A stretch of DNA of 64,000 nucleotides, taken from the NCBI GenBank assembly GCA_033439255.1, contig CM065886.1, positions 1,426,001-1,490,000 on the forward strand. The letters run 5' to 3'. Source of the stretch: Hericium rajendrae (lineage: Eukaryota; Basidiomycota; Agaricomycetes; Russulales; Hericiaceae). The notes under the pieces are model-generated. The model saw only the letters and a program-made list of their open reading frames with translations. It had not been told where the DNA came from and made no database searches. Shown piece after piece: positions 10,225 to 23,190 of the stretch. Each line of letters begins with the position of its first letter. The stretch's first letter is position 1. A program made the translations under genes and the position numbers.

Positions 10225-13200
10225 GGCTAAGGACTGCCAGGGCAGGAATCAAAGACTCCTGCCATAACGAAGTATAGCAAGGGGGTGATAAAGGCTCGAA
10301 CTGAAGGATACGCACCAATACCAGAGCGAGATGGTTGTCCTCACTGCCTCGAGCGTGTTCAAATCTCCTTGCCTGCCCACTCGACGATCAATATGATCTC
10401 ACAGATGTATGGGAGCTACGAAACGCCCAGTGATAAGATTATCGCTGCGAGAAACATTAATGGAATCTGAATAGCATGAATGATATGATCTTCGATGAGA
10501 ACGCACCGGTGTCCTGACGTGTGACAGATCCTGGAACGAGGAGACCGTACTGCGGAGGACATAGTACATCCAATTCAAAAATTTCCGGATGTTCATGGGA
10601 CACTGTCCACACACCTCGAATATGACGATCAGACTTGCCACGCAAGCTATAGTTCAGACCGCTACGCGTGCCCTATGTGTGATGGTCAGCACGGAAAGAT
10701 CCTGCGGTATATTAGCTGTGAATGTGACATACCACAGATCCTGAGCTCAACGTCTCTGTCTGGCTTTCCTGCTACCAAGCGCACACCAGGTGGTGGGAGG
10801 TGCAAGAGGTCGAACAAAATACAAGCGAGGAGTGCAGTATAGGATCTGCCGACCCTGAACTGAAATGCCGTCAGCGCCTGAACAGGTGCGACAACATCAC
10901 GAACGGGCATATAACAAATACAGTAGCAACCGTCAAGCTGGTCATCACCGTACTGGCATAGCATCAATCGTGGCCTGCAGAGCTGAGAAAACGCCGGTTC
11001 CTGATGCTCTGATGTCTCCCACGTGTAGACCTTGAGGGAGAGATTTCCGATCGATCTCCTAGTAGATCAATATTTCAATAGTCGCATAAACTCTCATTAA
11101 ACGGGTCGTTGTTCATGCGAAAAGGATTCATTCACAAGCTCTCGCAGTTGTGCAAGTCAAAGCAGCGTAGCTATGATCTGGAGCCCAACGCTATCGAATC
11201 GAGACAGAATTCCAACGCGCGAAGTCGGAGCGCTCGCTGGGCTGATCTTATGGAAACATTACGGGTCCTGTAGAGCGCCGTACACCAAAACCTCTGGTGT
11301 ATGCCCATGCGGGGGTGGATTGAGGTAGAATGGGCGCTGGACCAAAACTTCATTGGCAAGATCATTTCTGATGTACGGACATTTTCACTGAAGATTGAAA
11401 CTCTAGATGACTAGATGATCAGCCCGCATGTATTTTTCGCCGCAGAATCAAGTTGATAATCTTACTTTCAGGAAACATTGCGGGCCCGCGAAAGGGATGT
11501 ACACAGGTAGAAGAAGGAACGCATCATCAGTTCAAGTCTTGTTCTGTGTAAAGACGTTACTTTCAAAGCTACGAGGACGCTGTCGTTGCTCATAGCAGGA
11601 AGGCCTTGTGCAGTGTATCTGCAGTCTCTTGAGATCTGAAAACCCGAGATCATTCTCGGAAATATCGGTTTGATACTATTGCGATCGCAAGAAGACGCAA
11701 TCCGGAGGCTGCAGACATGGCGACCCCGCAGATCCGCGGCTCTGGCACGAAATATTGTGCAACGCCCACCTAAAATCGCCGATGACGTCTATAGGACGCC
11801 GAGCCCAACTGAATCAGAATAGATAGCAAGATAAAGTCAAGCCCAGCGATGATCGCCTCATCCGCGACGGATCAGAAGCATTACAGGTGTGGACCACACG
11901 CTGCGTGCGGCACCTCGCTCAATATGCGCCCTTTCAGTCTGTAGATCAGCATCCATCACAAATATGAGCGGGTGGAGGTGGTAGGTGGGCGATATAAGAG
12001 TGCTGACAAACGATTAACAGCTGCCTCTTGTCAATCCTACAGACCATCATCGCCATGGGCGAGCTTACGCTGTCGAGAAGCGCGTTTTTGGCGGCGTGAG
12101 CGACCGCTCACATCGACGTCAAGCTGCGGTTTTGTCAGCACGGAATGTGTCGGAGGAGAAGCAGAGAACGACAGATGCGATGATCCGACTGAGCGCAGGC
12201 TCGAAGGCTGTTGCTGAGGGAGACGTCAGCGCTTCGACGAGCAAAAGGGGTCTTCCTTGGCCTACCTAGGGAGCAGCCTCAGCTCGATGGGTAATCGTTC
12301 AGTAGATAATGTTGTTTCTGATGGGGATACATGATGAGGATGAGTATACACCATCAGGTGATGGCCAGGAGAGAAGGGCGCACCGTGAATAGCTTCTGAT
12401 CATTCAGAGAGATGGGGACTGCTCAGTTCTGATATTCTTCGCGAAGGACGGCCTTCGGATTGGAGCATAAGATACTCGCATTTGAATGAAGGAGGACCAT
12501 AGGCAGGATCATTGTCATGGTAGTCTTCGACACGGTCGTCCAGCGAATGACTGTTCGCGAGTGGGATGGAGACTGAAAGTTACCCATAGCAACGATGGAC
12601 GGCATGATTTTTGCAGTGCTGTCACTGACCAGACCACGCCCGATCTGCATACAAATTTCGAGGCCATATCGACAGTTTAGGCCAGCAGGATACAGCGACG
12701 CCGCCCGACCCCTGCAAGCCCCTGCATCACGGCTGTTAGTCGAAAGACGATATCGTATCAGCCTGTGCCTTACTTTCTCGCCTTCAGGGGGCAGCGTAGA
12801 CCATCTCAGAAAGAGTTTAACCTCTCCATCGCGACAGAGGGTTCTATCAGCCTCCCCTCACCGTCGTAAGGGCCGAGTTAATCGTGGTCAGGGAAGCAGC
12901 GCCTCGATTGTGCAGGGGTACATGTTCAGGTTGTTCGTCCATATATGCATGAAAAAAGGAGAACCAACCTTCGATCGATAGGTATACAATGCCAAGTGAA
13001 GCTTATCGTTGCTTTGCCCTGGCGCTACGGTAGACGTCGGCTTTCTGAGGACCCTTGTACTGTCTCTCGCAAGGGAGAATCTGAAGTGCGCGAAAAATCT
13101 TTGACGATCGGCATTCTCATGTGATTAAACGTGCCCTCGAGACGTCAATGGAGTTGCATGGTACTTAAGTACTTGCTCACGTATGTGAATCGCCAGCTGG

Positions 13201-14594
13201 AGGAAATGATCACGAGGAGCACGTCAGTACGAGGCGGCAGCATGAGCTCCCTCGTGTAACGGTCGAATCGTCTCAACTAGCTGTCATCTACTCTGTCCAA
13301 TGAACTTTTCCCGCCAAAAACGCCAGTCTTGAGATGTCGCTTAGCCTGCAAGCCGGAGCAATTAGATGGCCCGAGCAGGTAACTCACCTGTGCCGCAACC
13401 GCTCCCGCGGATAACAGCTATCTTTTGAAACATTGTGCCATAACTTCCATATACTTGATGCTTTCTGCGGAAAAATTCTGTTGGCAGCGATATCGAAGGG
13501 GCAAGCTGTTACCAAGTCCTGCGTCAGTGAGCGTGTTTCTACGCAGAATTCTGCGGCCCGTGCAGCTTGCAGCGCGATGCAATCAGACCGGCCCTAAAGT
13601 TCCCACGACCCCCATTTCGTAGTCGACTACACTTTCGTTTGTAGACTTTTCCAGGTTCACTTCAGTTGCTCATCACGTCCTTATCAATTGGCAGCTTCCT
13701 CCGTCGGGGTGGGCGGCCACTTCTCGCTTCAAATTTATTTTCTGGCGTGTCTCTCGTGCTGGCCCTCATGCTCCAATAAAGCTTTAGGCTCGTGGATAGT
13801 GTTAGGTACGAGTCGTGCTCAAGTTATATGTTCTAGTTTCTGTTCTAGTTTCCTATGCAAAGTGATAATCGTTGACCGTGTCTGGGCTGGTACCTTACGT
13901 GTCGTGGAGCGTGAGCGGCTTAAGGCGAATGATACCGTCGGGGACTGTAGTACAGTAATGATCCCTACCGCACCAGGTGCTCTCGAATCTGTACCACAAG
14001 AAGCCTCAAGATAAGTATCTCTGCAACCTTCAAGCTTCAAAAATACGATATTCTGTCTAATCCATGTTAGCGTGGGGTGACACTTACTTTCTGGAGTCGT
14101 CGGTGTGCACGGAACAATAGTATTTACTAATGGGCTACATCGGTATGTTCATAACATTTCTCTCGCTTTCGTTCTGCTGAACTTCATGATTTTCAGGTCT
14201 TTCACGCGCAGACAGACTTGTCTCAACTGTAACGACTGGTAATATTCAAGAGACCTAGGTACGTGTTGAATGCCAAACTCGCCTCGCAGATGACGGGGTC
14301 AGAAGGTGAGCTGCGTATGTCTGTAGACATATCAAGCCGAAGATCGCCGAGCTCACCTTCTATAAGGACGAAACCGCTTCTAGTCGCAAGCGCTACACTG
14401 CATCGGTGGTAAGGAATTTCAAGGAAGTAATGCCAGGTGCCTATCCTACGTGCTTACAATATTGTGCCCAACGGTATGCAGTCCAATGGCTATGCCGACT
14501 GCCCATGTGGCTATCTCACCAGTCAATTTCCTCGCTCCCAGCAGCTGATATATAAACACAGAAATTTGAGGTCCTTTGCCTAGCACCGGCAGAT
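10225..14594. other. Gene-poor stretch, nothing recognised
   Basis: In 4.4 kb on both strands only short open frames (under about 130 codons) occur and none has motifs I recognise. It is neither strongly AT-rich nor obviously repetitive. It may be decayed sequence, given the pseudogene that follows it. Confidence 0.5.
14549..14556 (+). promoter_or_regulatory. TATA box of the DUF6534-type gene
   Basis: TATATAAA lies 46 bp before the ATG at 14595, a good distance for a fungal core promoter. Confidence 0.55.
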
Positions 14595-16807
14595 ATGTCT
14601 TTTACCCAGGATCTCCCGTCGCTGCCTCTCGATAGGGCCACCCCGGTGGCAGACGACTTTTTCCGCGAGCCTTACGGTGTGTTTATTAACATGGGTCTTT
14701 GATGCTATGTTCATAGCGGCGACGTGTTGATTGGTAGGCGGCGGGTTAGTATCCTCCATGGTCGTGAACGTCCTGTATGGATTATCGGTCTTGCAGGCAA
14801 GTGATAATCTTTAGATCCATGCATCGATGCGTCGTGAGGATGACCCTAAAGCAAAGATGTATTTGTATTACTTGAATTAGCCAAACGATCGCCGCATGAT
14901 GAAATTCCTAGTAAGTACTGACCAGCGCTTTTGTGCAAATGTTTGTTGAACATCGAATCAGGTCGCGGCATTATTGTGAGTCCAACTTCTCCCAATTCTC
15001 CGCCTGTTCTGACGACGTGCCAAATAGTTGCATATCAACTGTCCATACAATCTTCCGTACGCACGCTCCCATTTCAATCAAACTTCGTACTGACCGACCG
15101 GACGGACAATATGCTACACGATTTATCACTACCTTGTGCGTCTGGTCTCAGGCCTAGATTTCCATGTAGTCTCCGAGCAGACCTTACACAGAAGAAAGTC
15201 GTTCTGTGTTTAAGATTTCCATAAACATGCTTTTATTCGTCTTCAGATCGTCCCTCTGGTATGTATCTGTCGCCGTTGCGCTATACTAGCCCTCGCTGAA
15301 TGACCGTGATATAAAATAGGTCGCTACATGCACGTACCTTTTGTTCCTACTGTTTTATTTCAATTTACTTAAAGTTCGGATCTGACAGATGGTTCCTGGC
15401 ACTGGGATGAGTCCAGCCTTAGCGAAGCACGTCCGATCCAATAGTGACATTCTTTGGCAGGTTATTGTTTGTTTCTTGGTCCAGCTGTAAGCCTCTGCTA
15501 TCGCCTTCAGTCGCACGACGACTGAATCATGACACTTCCTAGGGTTTACACGCGGATGGTTTACCAGTGTCAGTGCATCTATAGGGTTTAGCATGATGCG
15601 ATCCTGACATCTGATTACAGTGACGAGAGCCCAATGGCGGTAGTTCTTGACCATCTCACTTGTATGTCGGACAGGCCTTACGTGCTAGGGTGTCGAAACT
15701 GATTCATTTGTGAGGCAGGTGCTGTTGATCTTGGTCCAAGTCGGTAAGACTCGCATCTTCACCGACGGTGACTCGGACTACAGTTGAATGGGTGAAAACT
15801 GTGATCTAGCGTTTGGAGTTGGTATGTGACCAGACTGAAACTTTGTCGACGCGCGTTTATTAAGGTGATTGCTACAGATGCTCGTAGAAGAGCAAGTCCT
15901 CTCCATTGAACCTATCCAGTTTTTCACTGAGCGTAAACGGCAGCTTCCGCAAACAGGGTCCTTCGAAGCTCACCACTGCCGCTGTATGGTCCCATCAATC
16001 CTTTTCTGAATTTGAGAGTCCTTACCCGCGTACTACCTCACCTCCTTCGTGCCCATGTGCGCCGCAAGGGTCATATCGGATTCGATGACTGCGCTCTCAC
16101 CTTGCATGCCAGTGAAACGCTCCAGTCCAAACCTTGTCGGGTGGGTTCTGTGGTGTTGTTAGCTTGGCGGTGCAATCTTTGACGTGAATTCTCCAAGTGG
16201 ATCAGGGAAACTGATTCATTCCCTGCTCATTTTCTCTATCAATAGATTTCTTCTGACTACGTGCGTCCTTGATTTTGTCTGTCGGACGCCACGTCTGACA
16301 TCGCCCAGGTAATTGTCATTGTTCAAATGATAGTGGTGCGCTTCCCCGCAAAGTCGGAGGCAGAAATTTGCTGACGGAACAGCATGATGACCAGCTCATC
16401 TGTGTTCCCAGCAGCATATGGGCGAGGTGCTAAGATATCGTCAGCACCCATCGTAAGTTACCTTCAGTCGTAAAGCATTTCCTATCTCGTTTCTCGGACC
16501 AGTGTACGTCAACAGCTGCTTGGCGACGCTCAATTCGCGCAATTACATGCGCAAGGTCAGCAAAACTGGTCTGGAGCCCTCCGACTTCCTGAGCACGGGC
16601 CATGTCATCCAGTCCGAACACTGTCCCAGCAATCGCACCATAAACAGGGATGCATCTTCGGTGAACATCGACCTGAGCACTATCAGGACGTCGGACGTCA
16701 TGTCGATCGAGATCGGTGGGTCCATCAAGGATCAGAAGGCTGACGAGGTAGGGTGCCCATTTTGTTCTCATGATATGCCGGCTCACGTCGACATTGTGCC
16801 GCTTTAG
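14595..16807 (+). pseudogene. Decayed DUF6534-type multi-span membrane protein gene
   Basis: Exon 1 (14595-14676) and exon 2 join across a GTGTGT intron to give REPYGGGLVSSMVV followed by NVLYGLSVLQ, the usual first helix of this basidiomycete family. Exon 3 reads MYLYYLN, then TAG, then PNDRRMMKFL: an in-frame stop where the family has an aromatic residue. Downstream, IYHYLV near 15119-15136 is recognisable only in a shifted frame. KLIHSLLIFSINRFLLTT (about 16207-16260) and VYVNSCLATLNSRNYMRK (about 16502-16555) match the conserved late helices, the latter being the hallmark YVNSLLATLN motif. The order is right and the promoter is present, but the stop and frame loss indicate a pseudogene. 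A functional model using different introns is less likely. The family's function is unknown. Confidence 0.62.
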
Positions 16808-18033
16808 ACATCGCCCGTGTGAGCTTTATCAACAGGCCACGAAACTATCTGTGCCATGAGATGAAACACGGTATGATCAGTGCGGTGCGTCACATAGATG
16901 CCGCTTGCAAGACTATCACATCTCGTACTTGCACATTCTTATCATACCTAATGAAGGGTTATTTTGAAGTCCAGAGCGCAATGAACTTACTTGCTAGGTC
17001 TGACTCGAAAAGTCTAACATGATGTTCTCGTCCTTCGAGGCACCTCAAAACACGGCAGATCACCATCCTGGTGTACATGTAGCGCGGGGAATACGGCTCC
17101 GCTTGTGCCGCGCAGACGCAAAATCCAAGCGATGCGATCTACAGCTCCTCGATTTGGTGGTCACGGGCGAAAGGGCATCTTCGATGGACCATGCTGCGTT
17201 ACGGACCGAAAACAAGCAGATCCGGCCTAGAACGGAAAAGACAAATTTCAGATACGAAACTGGTAACAAGTCATGTCAGATTCGTCCCCATACCGTTCAT
17301 GATCCTCCACCTGTAGAGGAGATTTTGGGACATGGATGGTCTTGAAGGACGTAATCTGCAATCGCTGCCCGTTCCCGGGACTAAATGATGCGCGTTTCTA
17401 TGTCACTTTCGCCGTTAGAAGCACTGCATTGCGGGCAAGAACTTGTCCGCTTCACAGATAGACCTGTCTATCAGGGGATATCAATAGAAGGCCGAAGATC
17501 CGAGAGTCACCGGTCAGGTCTAGAAGCGAGAAATCAGCCTGAACGAAGACATGATAGTGGAGGGAGACGTACACGCATCCTTCCGCCAACTCCAACACGG
17601 AAAGAGTATCACTAGATATTACCTGTGTAGAAAAGATGTGATCATGCAACGCCTGATACAACCATAAGGACTCCAATTGTCGATGCAACGAATGGAAACC
17701 CAACAGTAACTACTAAAAGTCATTCATAAGATAATCGATGTGATCAGCTAAAACAAGGTCCATGTACGTGCGTAGCAATGTCAGATACGACAAAGCGAAG
17801 AAGTAAAGAAGGGATGACCGTCAAGGATTGCGGAGGGGAGAGTGTGCGTAAAATGTCATGTCCTGTGAGCGCTGCATAGGTCACCGCCAGGTATCAAGCT
17901 TATCAAGCGGGGTACTCGGTAAACCATTGTCCAGTCCAGACCAAACCCTAATCAAACCAACAAAATCCGGAGGTAAATGCCATCGTAGCGTACGGCAGCC
18001 TTCTATGTGGCTGCACAACCCGCTGTGCGAAGC
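16808..18033. other. Intergenic, nothing recognised
   Basis: No gene is supported. Short open frames on both strands lack motifs. The right end is the 3' flank of the DUF7137-like gene. Confidence 0.45.
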
Positions 18034-18888
18034 CTAGTGCATGCCGTTGCGGATGACGGCGATGCCGGAGAGGAACATGACGAGGATGGTGGCCATGATG
18101 CTGACGAAGGCGGGATGGACCGCGTACTGGGAAACGACACTGTTGATATTGCAGGCGTTACATTGCCAGCCTAAAATATAACGCATGCGGTCAGCACTCT
18201 CCAAGGGTTGCGGGCATAGACTCAGAAACTGACCAGAGGCAATGGGTGTATATGCCTGCGGCGAGTACAGTGCGAACCTCAGCGCGCTGTTGGCTTGCAA
18301 CAGACCGGGTGACCTCGCAGCTCCTGGCCCTCGCTCGTCGAAGATATTCAGAGTGTACGTCGCCTGCGGAAGTGGCGAATTCGGATTCGCCTGCTGGAAT
18401 GAATATGGATCCCACACCACGCTCGTCGCTGTCCCGGGTATAACACCGTCCGTTGGCCCTACAGGGAATGTGATCCCGTTTTCGCATACGGCAGAAACCG
18501 TCAAGGCTTTAGGTGTCGATAGGACATCAGAGAATGTCCAGGCAAAAGTGATGGGTTGGTTCGACGCTAGTTTAAAGAATGCGATGGTCGTCTGGGGTGG
18601 TTGGGTGATAGATAGCACGCCGACAGGCGCTGTCTGCGGGATATTAAGCGAAGAAGAGTTGCTGGCTGCGCTCCCCGACTGGGAGGCGCTCTGAGTCTGC
18701 GAGCCCTGGGAGGCGGTGGCGCTTATGGTGCCGCTGTTGGACTGCGTGTTCGTCTGTGAAGGCTGCGACTGTTGCGCCATGGAGGATGAGAGGGCCGGAA
18801 GACGACGGAGGCGGCGAGAAAGAGGGGGTTGAGGACGACGACGGCGACGAACAACGAGGCTGGGAGTTATGCTGAGCGAAACGGTCAC
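18034..18888 (-). CDS. DUF7137-like surface protein, C-terminally anchored
   Basis: One open frame of 284 codons is present. After a basic N-terminus there is a Ser/Gln/Thr-rich linker (about residues 36-78). Then comes a folded domain beginning APVGVLSITQPPQTTIAFFK and continuing with ITFAWTFSD, VVWDPYSFQQANP and ATYTLNIFDERG, which resembles the fungal DUF7137 domain. A C-terminal hydrophobic helix (about 20 residues, VSIMATILVMFLSGIAVI) precedes a short tail. Family members are thought to be cell-surface or secretory-pathway proteins. The start is uncertain: neither ATG 18888 nor the internal ATG near 18780 gives a clean signal peptide, so an unseen upstream exon may supply it. Confidence 0.6.
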   Translation of the reverse strand: MTVSLSITPSLVVRRRRRPQPPLSRRLRRLPALSSSMAQQSQPSQTNTQSNSGTISATASQGSQTQSASQSGSAASNSSSLNIPQTAPVGVLSITQPPQTTIAFFKLASNQPITFAWTFSDVLSTPKALTVSAVCENGITFPVGPTDGVIPGTATSVVWDPYSFQQANPNSPLPQATYTLNIFDERGPGAARSPGLLQANSALRFALYSPQAYTPIASGQFLSLCPQPLESADRMRYILGWQCNACNINSVVSQYAVHPAFVSIMATILVMFLSGIAVIRNGMH

Positions 18889-19692
18889 GCCTCGGTCACG
18901 GCGAAGGACACAGAGGCGTTGATGTCACGCAGAAGTTCTTCCTCTTGTTCCTTCGGGCAGTCACGCCGGTGGTCAGTGAGCAGCGCTTTTTTTTTGCTCC
19001 TGAAGGCCTGACGTGTCACGCTGAATGAGGTGAGTAAGGCTCTCCGTAAGGAGGTATGTTGGCCTGGCCAAAACTCACCCGAGCGGGACCTAAGAACGCG
19101 ACTAGATGGAGTCCTTATGGACATGTGCGCTTTTGTCCTGACCAAAGTGTTTTTAGGTGTATCAAGATTTTTGTGGAGACAAAAGGACAAAGTTTGTAAG
19201 AGTCAATTCTGCGTCGGGAATAAGGTTGAAAGAGCATAAGCAGTGTGAGTTATGATGCGTCTACCCATTCCCATGATCGAGCTAACGATTTGTGAAGTGT
19301 AGCGCAATTTCATGGGCCGTGCACATATACATTCAAAGTGAATAAATGTGTCGCCCTGAAAGTTGTTCTTGTCGCCTCTTTCAAGAGCAGTAGACTCAAT
19401 GAATCACTCATTTCATGCGTTGATATCCGCGGCAAATTTTGCAGCCCATAATTCTGAAAGACCTGACCGGGGTAAGAACCATCCTGGGGCTCATCTGGTA
19501 GGCACTATCATCTAGGATTTTCTGGTTCCACTGATTTCCTTGGGCGTATCAGAAGTCTACTGCATTTTATAAACGTGGACAAATATTCTATTCGCGGCAG
19601 AACAACACGCTTCGCGTTGAAATGTTACACTTGAAATTTGGAACTCTGGTATTCATGTCGTATATGCGCCTCACGATTCAGCGTATGAGGTC
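18889..19692. other. Intergenic, nothing recognised
   Basis: This contains the upstream region of the DUF7137-like gene and the 3' flank of the first dienelactone-hydrolase gene. It could hold the missing first exon of the former. Confidence 0.4.
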
Positions 19693-20780
19693 TCATACGC
19701 TGAATCTGTCGAACCAGTCGATGACACTCGCTGCGCACTTCTCCTTGGCCCATCCTAAGTATCGATCATTACGAGATTTACCTGCACTCAAGGACAAAGG
19801 ACGCACTTTCATGAGGCACATCAAGGTCGCATCTGATCGCGAAGCCGTGCGAGACTTTCGCGAACACTTCGATGCGGTATTCAGCCTTATTGGCAACCAG
19901 GATATCCTCTGCTTTGCGCCGCGACTCGATGGGAAATGTGAAGTCCACCTCTGATTACGCTGGTGGTGAGTCTCCTCGCAATCGTCTAGTCGCAAGATAC
20001 ATACCAGCGCATGACAACAGCAGGGGCTCTAGGATTCTTGTCAGTAAATTCGTCGACATTATAAACAGTTTCATTTACTGACTCTTGGCCTTCTCGAAGT
20101 GTTCCTCATTCAAGAACGCGGGATGAGCGAAGGCACCTAGAAGTGCAAGGGCACGTTCAAATTTATACCACCCTGTGGGAATTGCTCTTACCTGCAGCCA
20201 GCCAGTCTGTCGCGCACAAGTCCAGGACATCGGGTCCTCCGAAGCAATGCCCCACCGCGAAGTATTTCGTACCCGCATTGCCTCGAATGGATCTCAGCAC
20301 CCAGATGAAGGGCACAGAATTCGCAAACAATACCGTATTTTGCCTTGGCGGCTTCCAACCAGGGCGGCACAAGGCCGTTGGCACGATCTCTCTTCGGCTG
20401 GACCCACTCCATGAGATTGAAACCGGGTTTCTCGCGATCGCGATGGAGGTGAATCGGATCTCCTTCCATGTAATCCGGGGCCAGAACTAAGTAGCCTGTC
20501 GCAGAGCATCTGTCATAGCTCGACCCGCGAATCGAGGGGGTAACACACCTCTCGACGCATACCAGTCTGAAATGAGCTGGTTGTTGATGTACGCCGTGCT
20601 GAAGACGTCTGTGAAGAAGAGGACGATGCGGTTGTAGGTCTCGCTCTTCTGCGGCGGGTAGGAGACGTATGTTTTCAGCGAGCTGATCTCATCCCACACG
20701 CCGACGGCGTCGCCGGCGTGCTGCACCGTTTTCGTGCAGCACTCACCGGGAGGAGCAGCGAGGACGCGTTCGGAGGCCAT
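19693..20780 (-). CDS. Dienelactone-hydrolase family protein, copy 1
   Basis: The start is ATG 20780 (MASERVLAAPPGECCTKTV). This matches the start of the paralogue at 25074 and lies below a TATA box. The frame is open upstream to 20870, but that leader would begin before the likely transcript start. By-eye exon joins give ISDWYASRGYLVLAPDYMEG, PPWLEAAKAKYG, then the nucleophile motif TKYFAVGHCFGGPDV (Cys in G-x-C-x-G), AHPAFLNEEHFEKAK, LLLSCAEVDFTFP (acid residue) and KVSHGF (histidine). It ends WAKEKCAASVIDWFDRF-SV. The triad Cys-Asp-His of the alpha/beta-hydrolase DLH family is complete. The fungal proteins hydrolyse lactones or related esters; the true substrate is unknown. The product is about 250 residues and looks cytosolic. 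Confidence 0.85.
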
Positions 20781-20835
20781 GTCAGCGCGGAAATGTCTGA
20801 GGGTATGAGGTGTGCTGATTGGAAAGCCTTGACGA

Positions 20836-20843
20836 TATATATA
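20836..20843 (-). promoter_or_regulatory. TATA box of dienelactone-hydrolase copy 1
   Basis: TATATATA sits about 56-63 bp upstream of ATG 20780, inside a CATGCTATATA context shared with copy 2. Confidence 0.5.
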
Positions 20844-20870
20844 GCATGGCGTGGACTTGGTCTCACTCAT

Positions 20871-21453
20871 TATGATTTCTGACCCGCCAGATGACTAAAT
20901 GATAAGAAGACATTGGCCGCAATTTTAATCAGGCCGCAGCAAGTTACTAAGTACATGGCGTCCCACAGCTATTCGCAATATGGTTGTTCGGTGATGCACA
21001 ACCGGTCATCGGGCAGCAGTCAACACGCGTGAGTGGGAGCGCGCCCAGCTCAATTCATTTACATGAGGCGTTATGGTAATTTGAACTCCATCAACCGAGT
21101 CAGAGTTTGTAAGGTCAGCGCTTCAGCGACTGACTCTAGCTATTAGTGTTACAGGAGCAAGACTGGAAGGTCAAGCAGATTTGCGATGGCGCTCCGAATC
21201 GTATCACTGACTGAAGCGGCCAACGTCTGCCGTAGTTGGAAAACGCCATCCGTAGTTAGAACACACCATCGCTCTTGCTACCGATGTGTGTAGGCTAGCA
21301 AGAAAGTAAGATTCATTAGCGTAGTATGCGGAACTTTGAGACTACACTTCTATTGTTAACAAGTGAGACCCGTGAGCTCACAGAGAACTCGACATAGAAC
21401 TCGACAAATATTTTTCGAAAGGCTAAAGGAAGAGATCAATGCCCCAAACCATA
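20871..21453. other. Intergenic, nothing recognised
   Basis: This lies between the upstream side of the first DLH gene and the 3' end of the F-box/LRR-like gene. No feature is seen. Confidence 0.45.
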
Positions 21454-23190
21454 TCACCAGTCCAAAGAGTCGTCGGGCCACGGGAATTTGATGAACAGCT
21501 CATCAAATAAGTCATCAGCTGGCAGTTGTAGGTAGTCCTGCTCCGTCATGGAACGATACTTGGGCCACTCCATGCGTATCCAGAATTCGACTCGCCGGCT
21601 GGACACCGCACTGATATTTGGAAAGATTTTCTTTAGAATAACTGCAATCGTGCGCTCCGAACAGTCGCCATCCAGATGACTCTGGCCGATAGCAATTTTG
21701 AGTTTCGGGCGCCGCCCAGAGGCTGGCTGGCCGCTGGTCTTGGTGGGCAACGCAGGATCCGCCTCGTCAATGTTGTCGAACAGGATGTCCAGCCAGATCG
21801 CGCGGAGGGACGGACAGTACTGCGCGAGGGCTTCAAGTGTGGATATCGTGAACGTCGAGTGCATCGACGAGCTGCCGATTTCGGCGACGCGTAGGTCGGG
21901 CCAGGCTGGTGCGAGAGACTGGAGCGCAGTGTCGTCCCATGCGATGGCACACGACACAATCGACAGCTCCTTCAGATGCGAATGTCGTTTGAGCCATGCA
22001 ATGCAGTTGTGATCGATGGCCCTTTCATCGTCGTGGATCCTTGTACAGCTGTCGGGGTCGTTGTATGGGCATGTATGAAAAGAGAGTCTTGTCAAAGTGT
22101 CCGGGTCGCATGTCGCATCCAAGCGGTGAAAAAACGCTGTAACCAGATCGCCATTCGGACAAGATCCACCCTCAGTGGAAATGGCTGCAGTTCTGAGGGC
22201 GCGACTCCCAAGCAAGGTGATAAACGCGTTGACCACAGCTAGCGAGGCGGCGCTGATGTTCAATTCTTGGAGGAATGGAAAGAAGGGCTTGTCAATTGAC
22301 TGAAGAAATGAAGTGTCCGAAACGCCATGTATGGTCAGCGAGTGCAGCGTCGTCATAGAAGCAAGCTGCTTGAAGGCGGGACTCGTTAGAGAGGACGCGC
22401 AGGTGAAAGATTCCAACGAGGGCGAGGCTTCCACCAGGCAAGACGCCTCGTCTTGCATTTCATTGTCAATGGTGGCCAATTCCATAAGGCGATCGCGTAC
22501 AATTCTGAGTTTCTTGAGATGTGGAGAAGTGGCCTCCAAGGAGGCAAGCGCACAGTACAGAGCACTTCGATCTCGTGGCCAGGGATCAGTGCGAAGGCCA
22601 GGATAGACTGTAATTTCCTCCAGTGACGGACCGCCGAAGAGTCGAAGATATAGGAATTTTGTCCTGTCGCTGTGGTACCACGTAAGATTTCGTAGCCGTC
22701 GGAGAAGAGGGCGTGCCCGGCCTGCTCTAGCAAGGTCGAAAAATATAGCTTCGCTGACATCGTCGTCGTCATCCGTCCACAAATATTGTATTCTTTGGGC
22801 ATAAAAGTCGAATCTGTCCCAATTCTTGATGACTAAATTTTGTGGTTCCCTCTGGTGGATTGAGTTGAGTGTCATGGTAGAACGAGACCAAATAACTTAA
22901 GGACTCACAAACCGAGTGGGACTCGGCCTTGGACCGTATTCACCCGGCTGAAGGGGTTCGTCAGTCTCGTAAAGGCAGTGTAGGAGGGGTCCCAAAGCAG
23001 GGAGATGTTTCCACAGGGTATTTAAGCAGGCCTCGAGAAAAAGTTCTTTGGAGGTCTGAGCCAGGGCAGCGAGCGAGTTACGCGCTCCTGTATCATCGTG
23101 TTCCGCGTAATAGGGCTGGCTCGAGTCGATATGGTCGATAATATTGTAAACAACATCCCAGTTTCTGAAGCATCTCTGGACGGTGGCCAT
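21454..23190 (-). CDS. F-box/LRR-like protein
   Basis: There are two exons: 22909-23190 and 21454-22851, joined in frame across a 57-bp intron (GTGAGT...CCAG). The protein has 559 residues. The N-terminus (NWDVVYNIIDHIDSS, LAALAQTSKELFLEACLNTLW) has the helix pattern of the truncated F-box common in mushrooms. The rest is irregular leucine-rich repeats (for example LRNLTWYHSDRTKFLYLRLF, HLKELSIVSCAIAWDD, LRAIWLDILFDN). Such proteins are candidate substrate receptors of SCF ubiquitin ligases and form very large families in Agaricomycetes. It lies between the two DLH paralogues on the same strand, which suggests a local duplication around it. No defect is seen. Confidence 0.75.
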
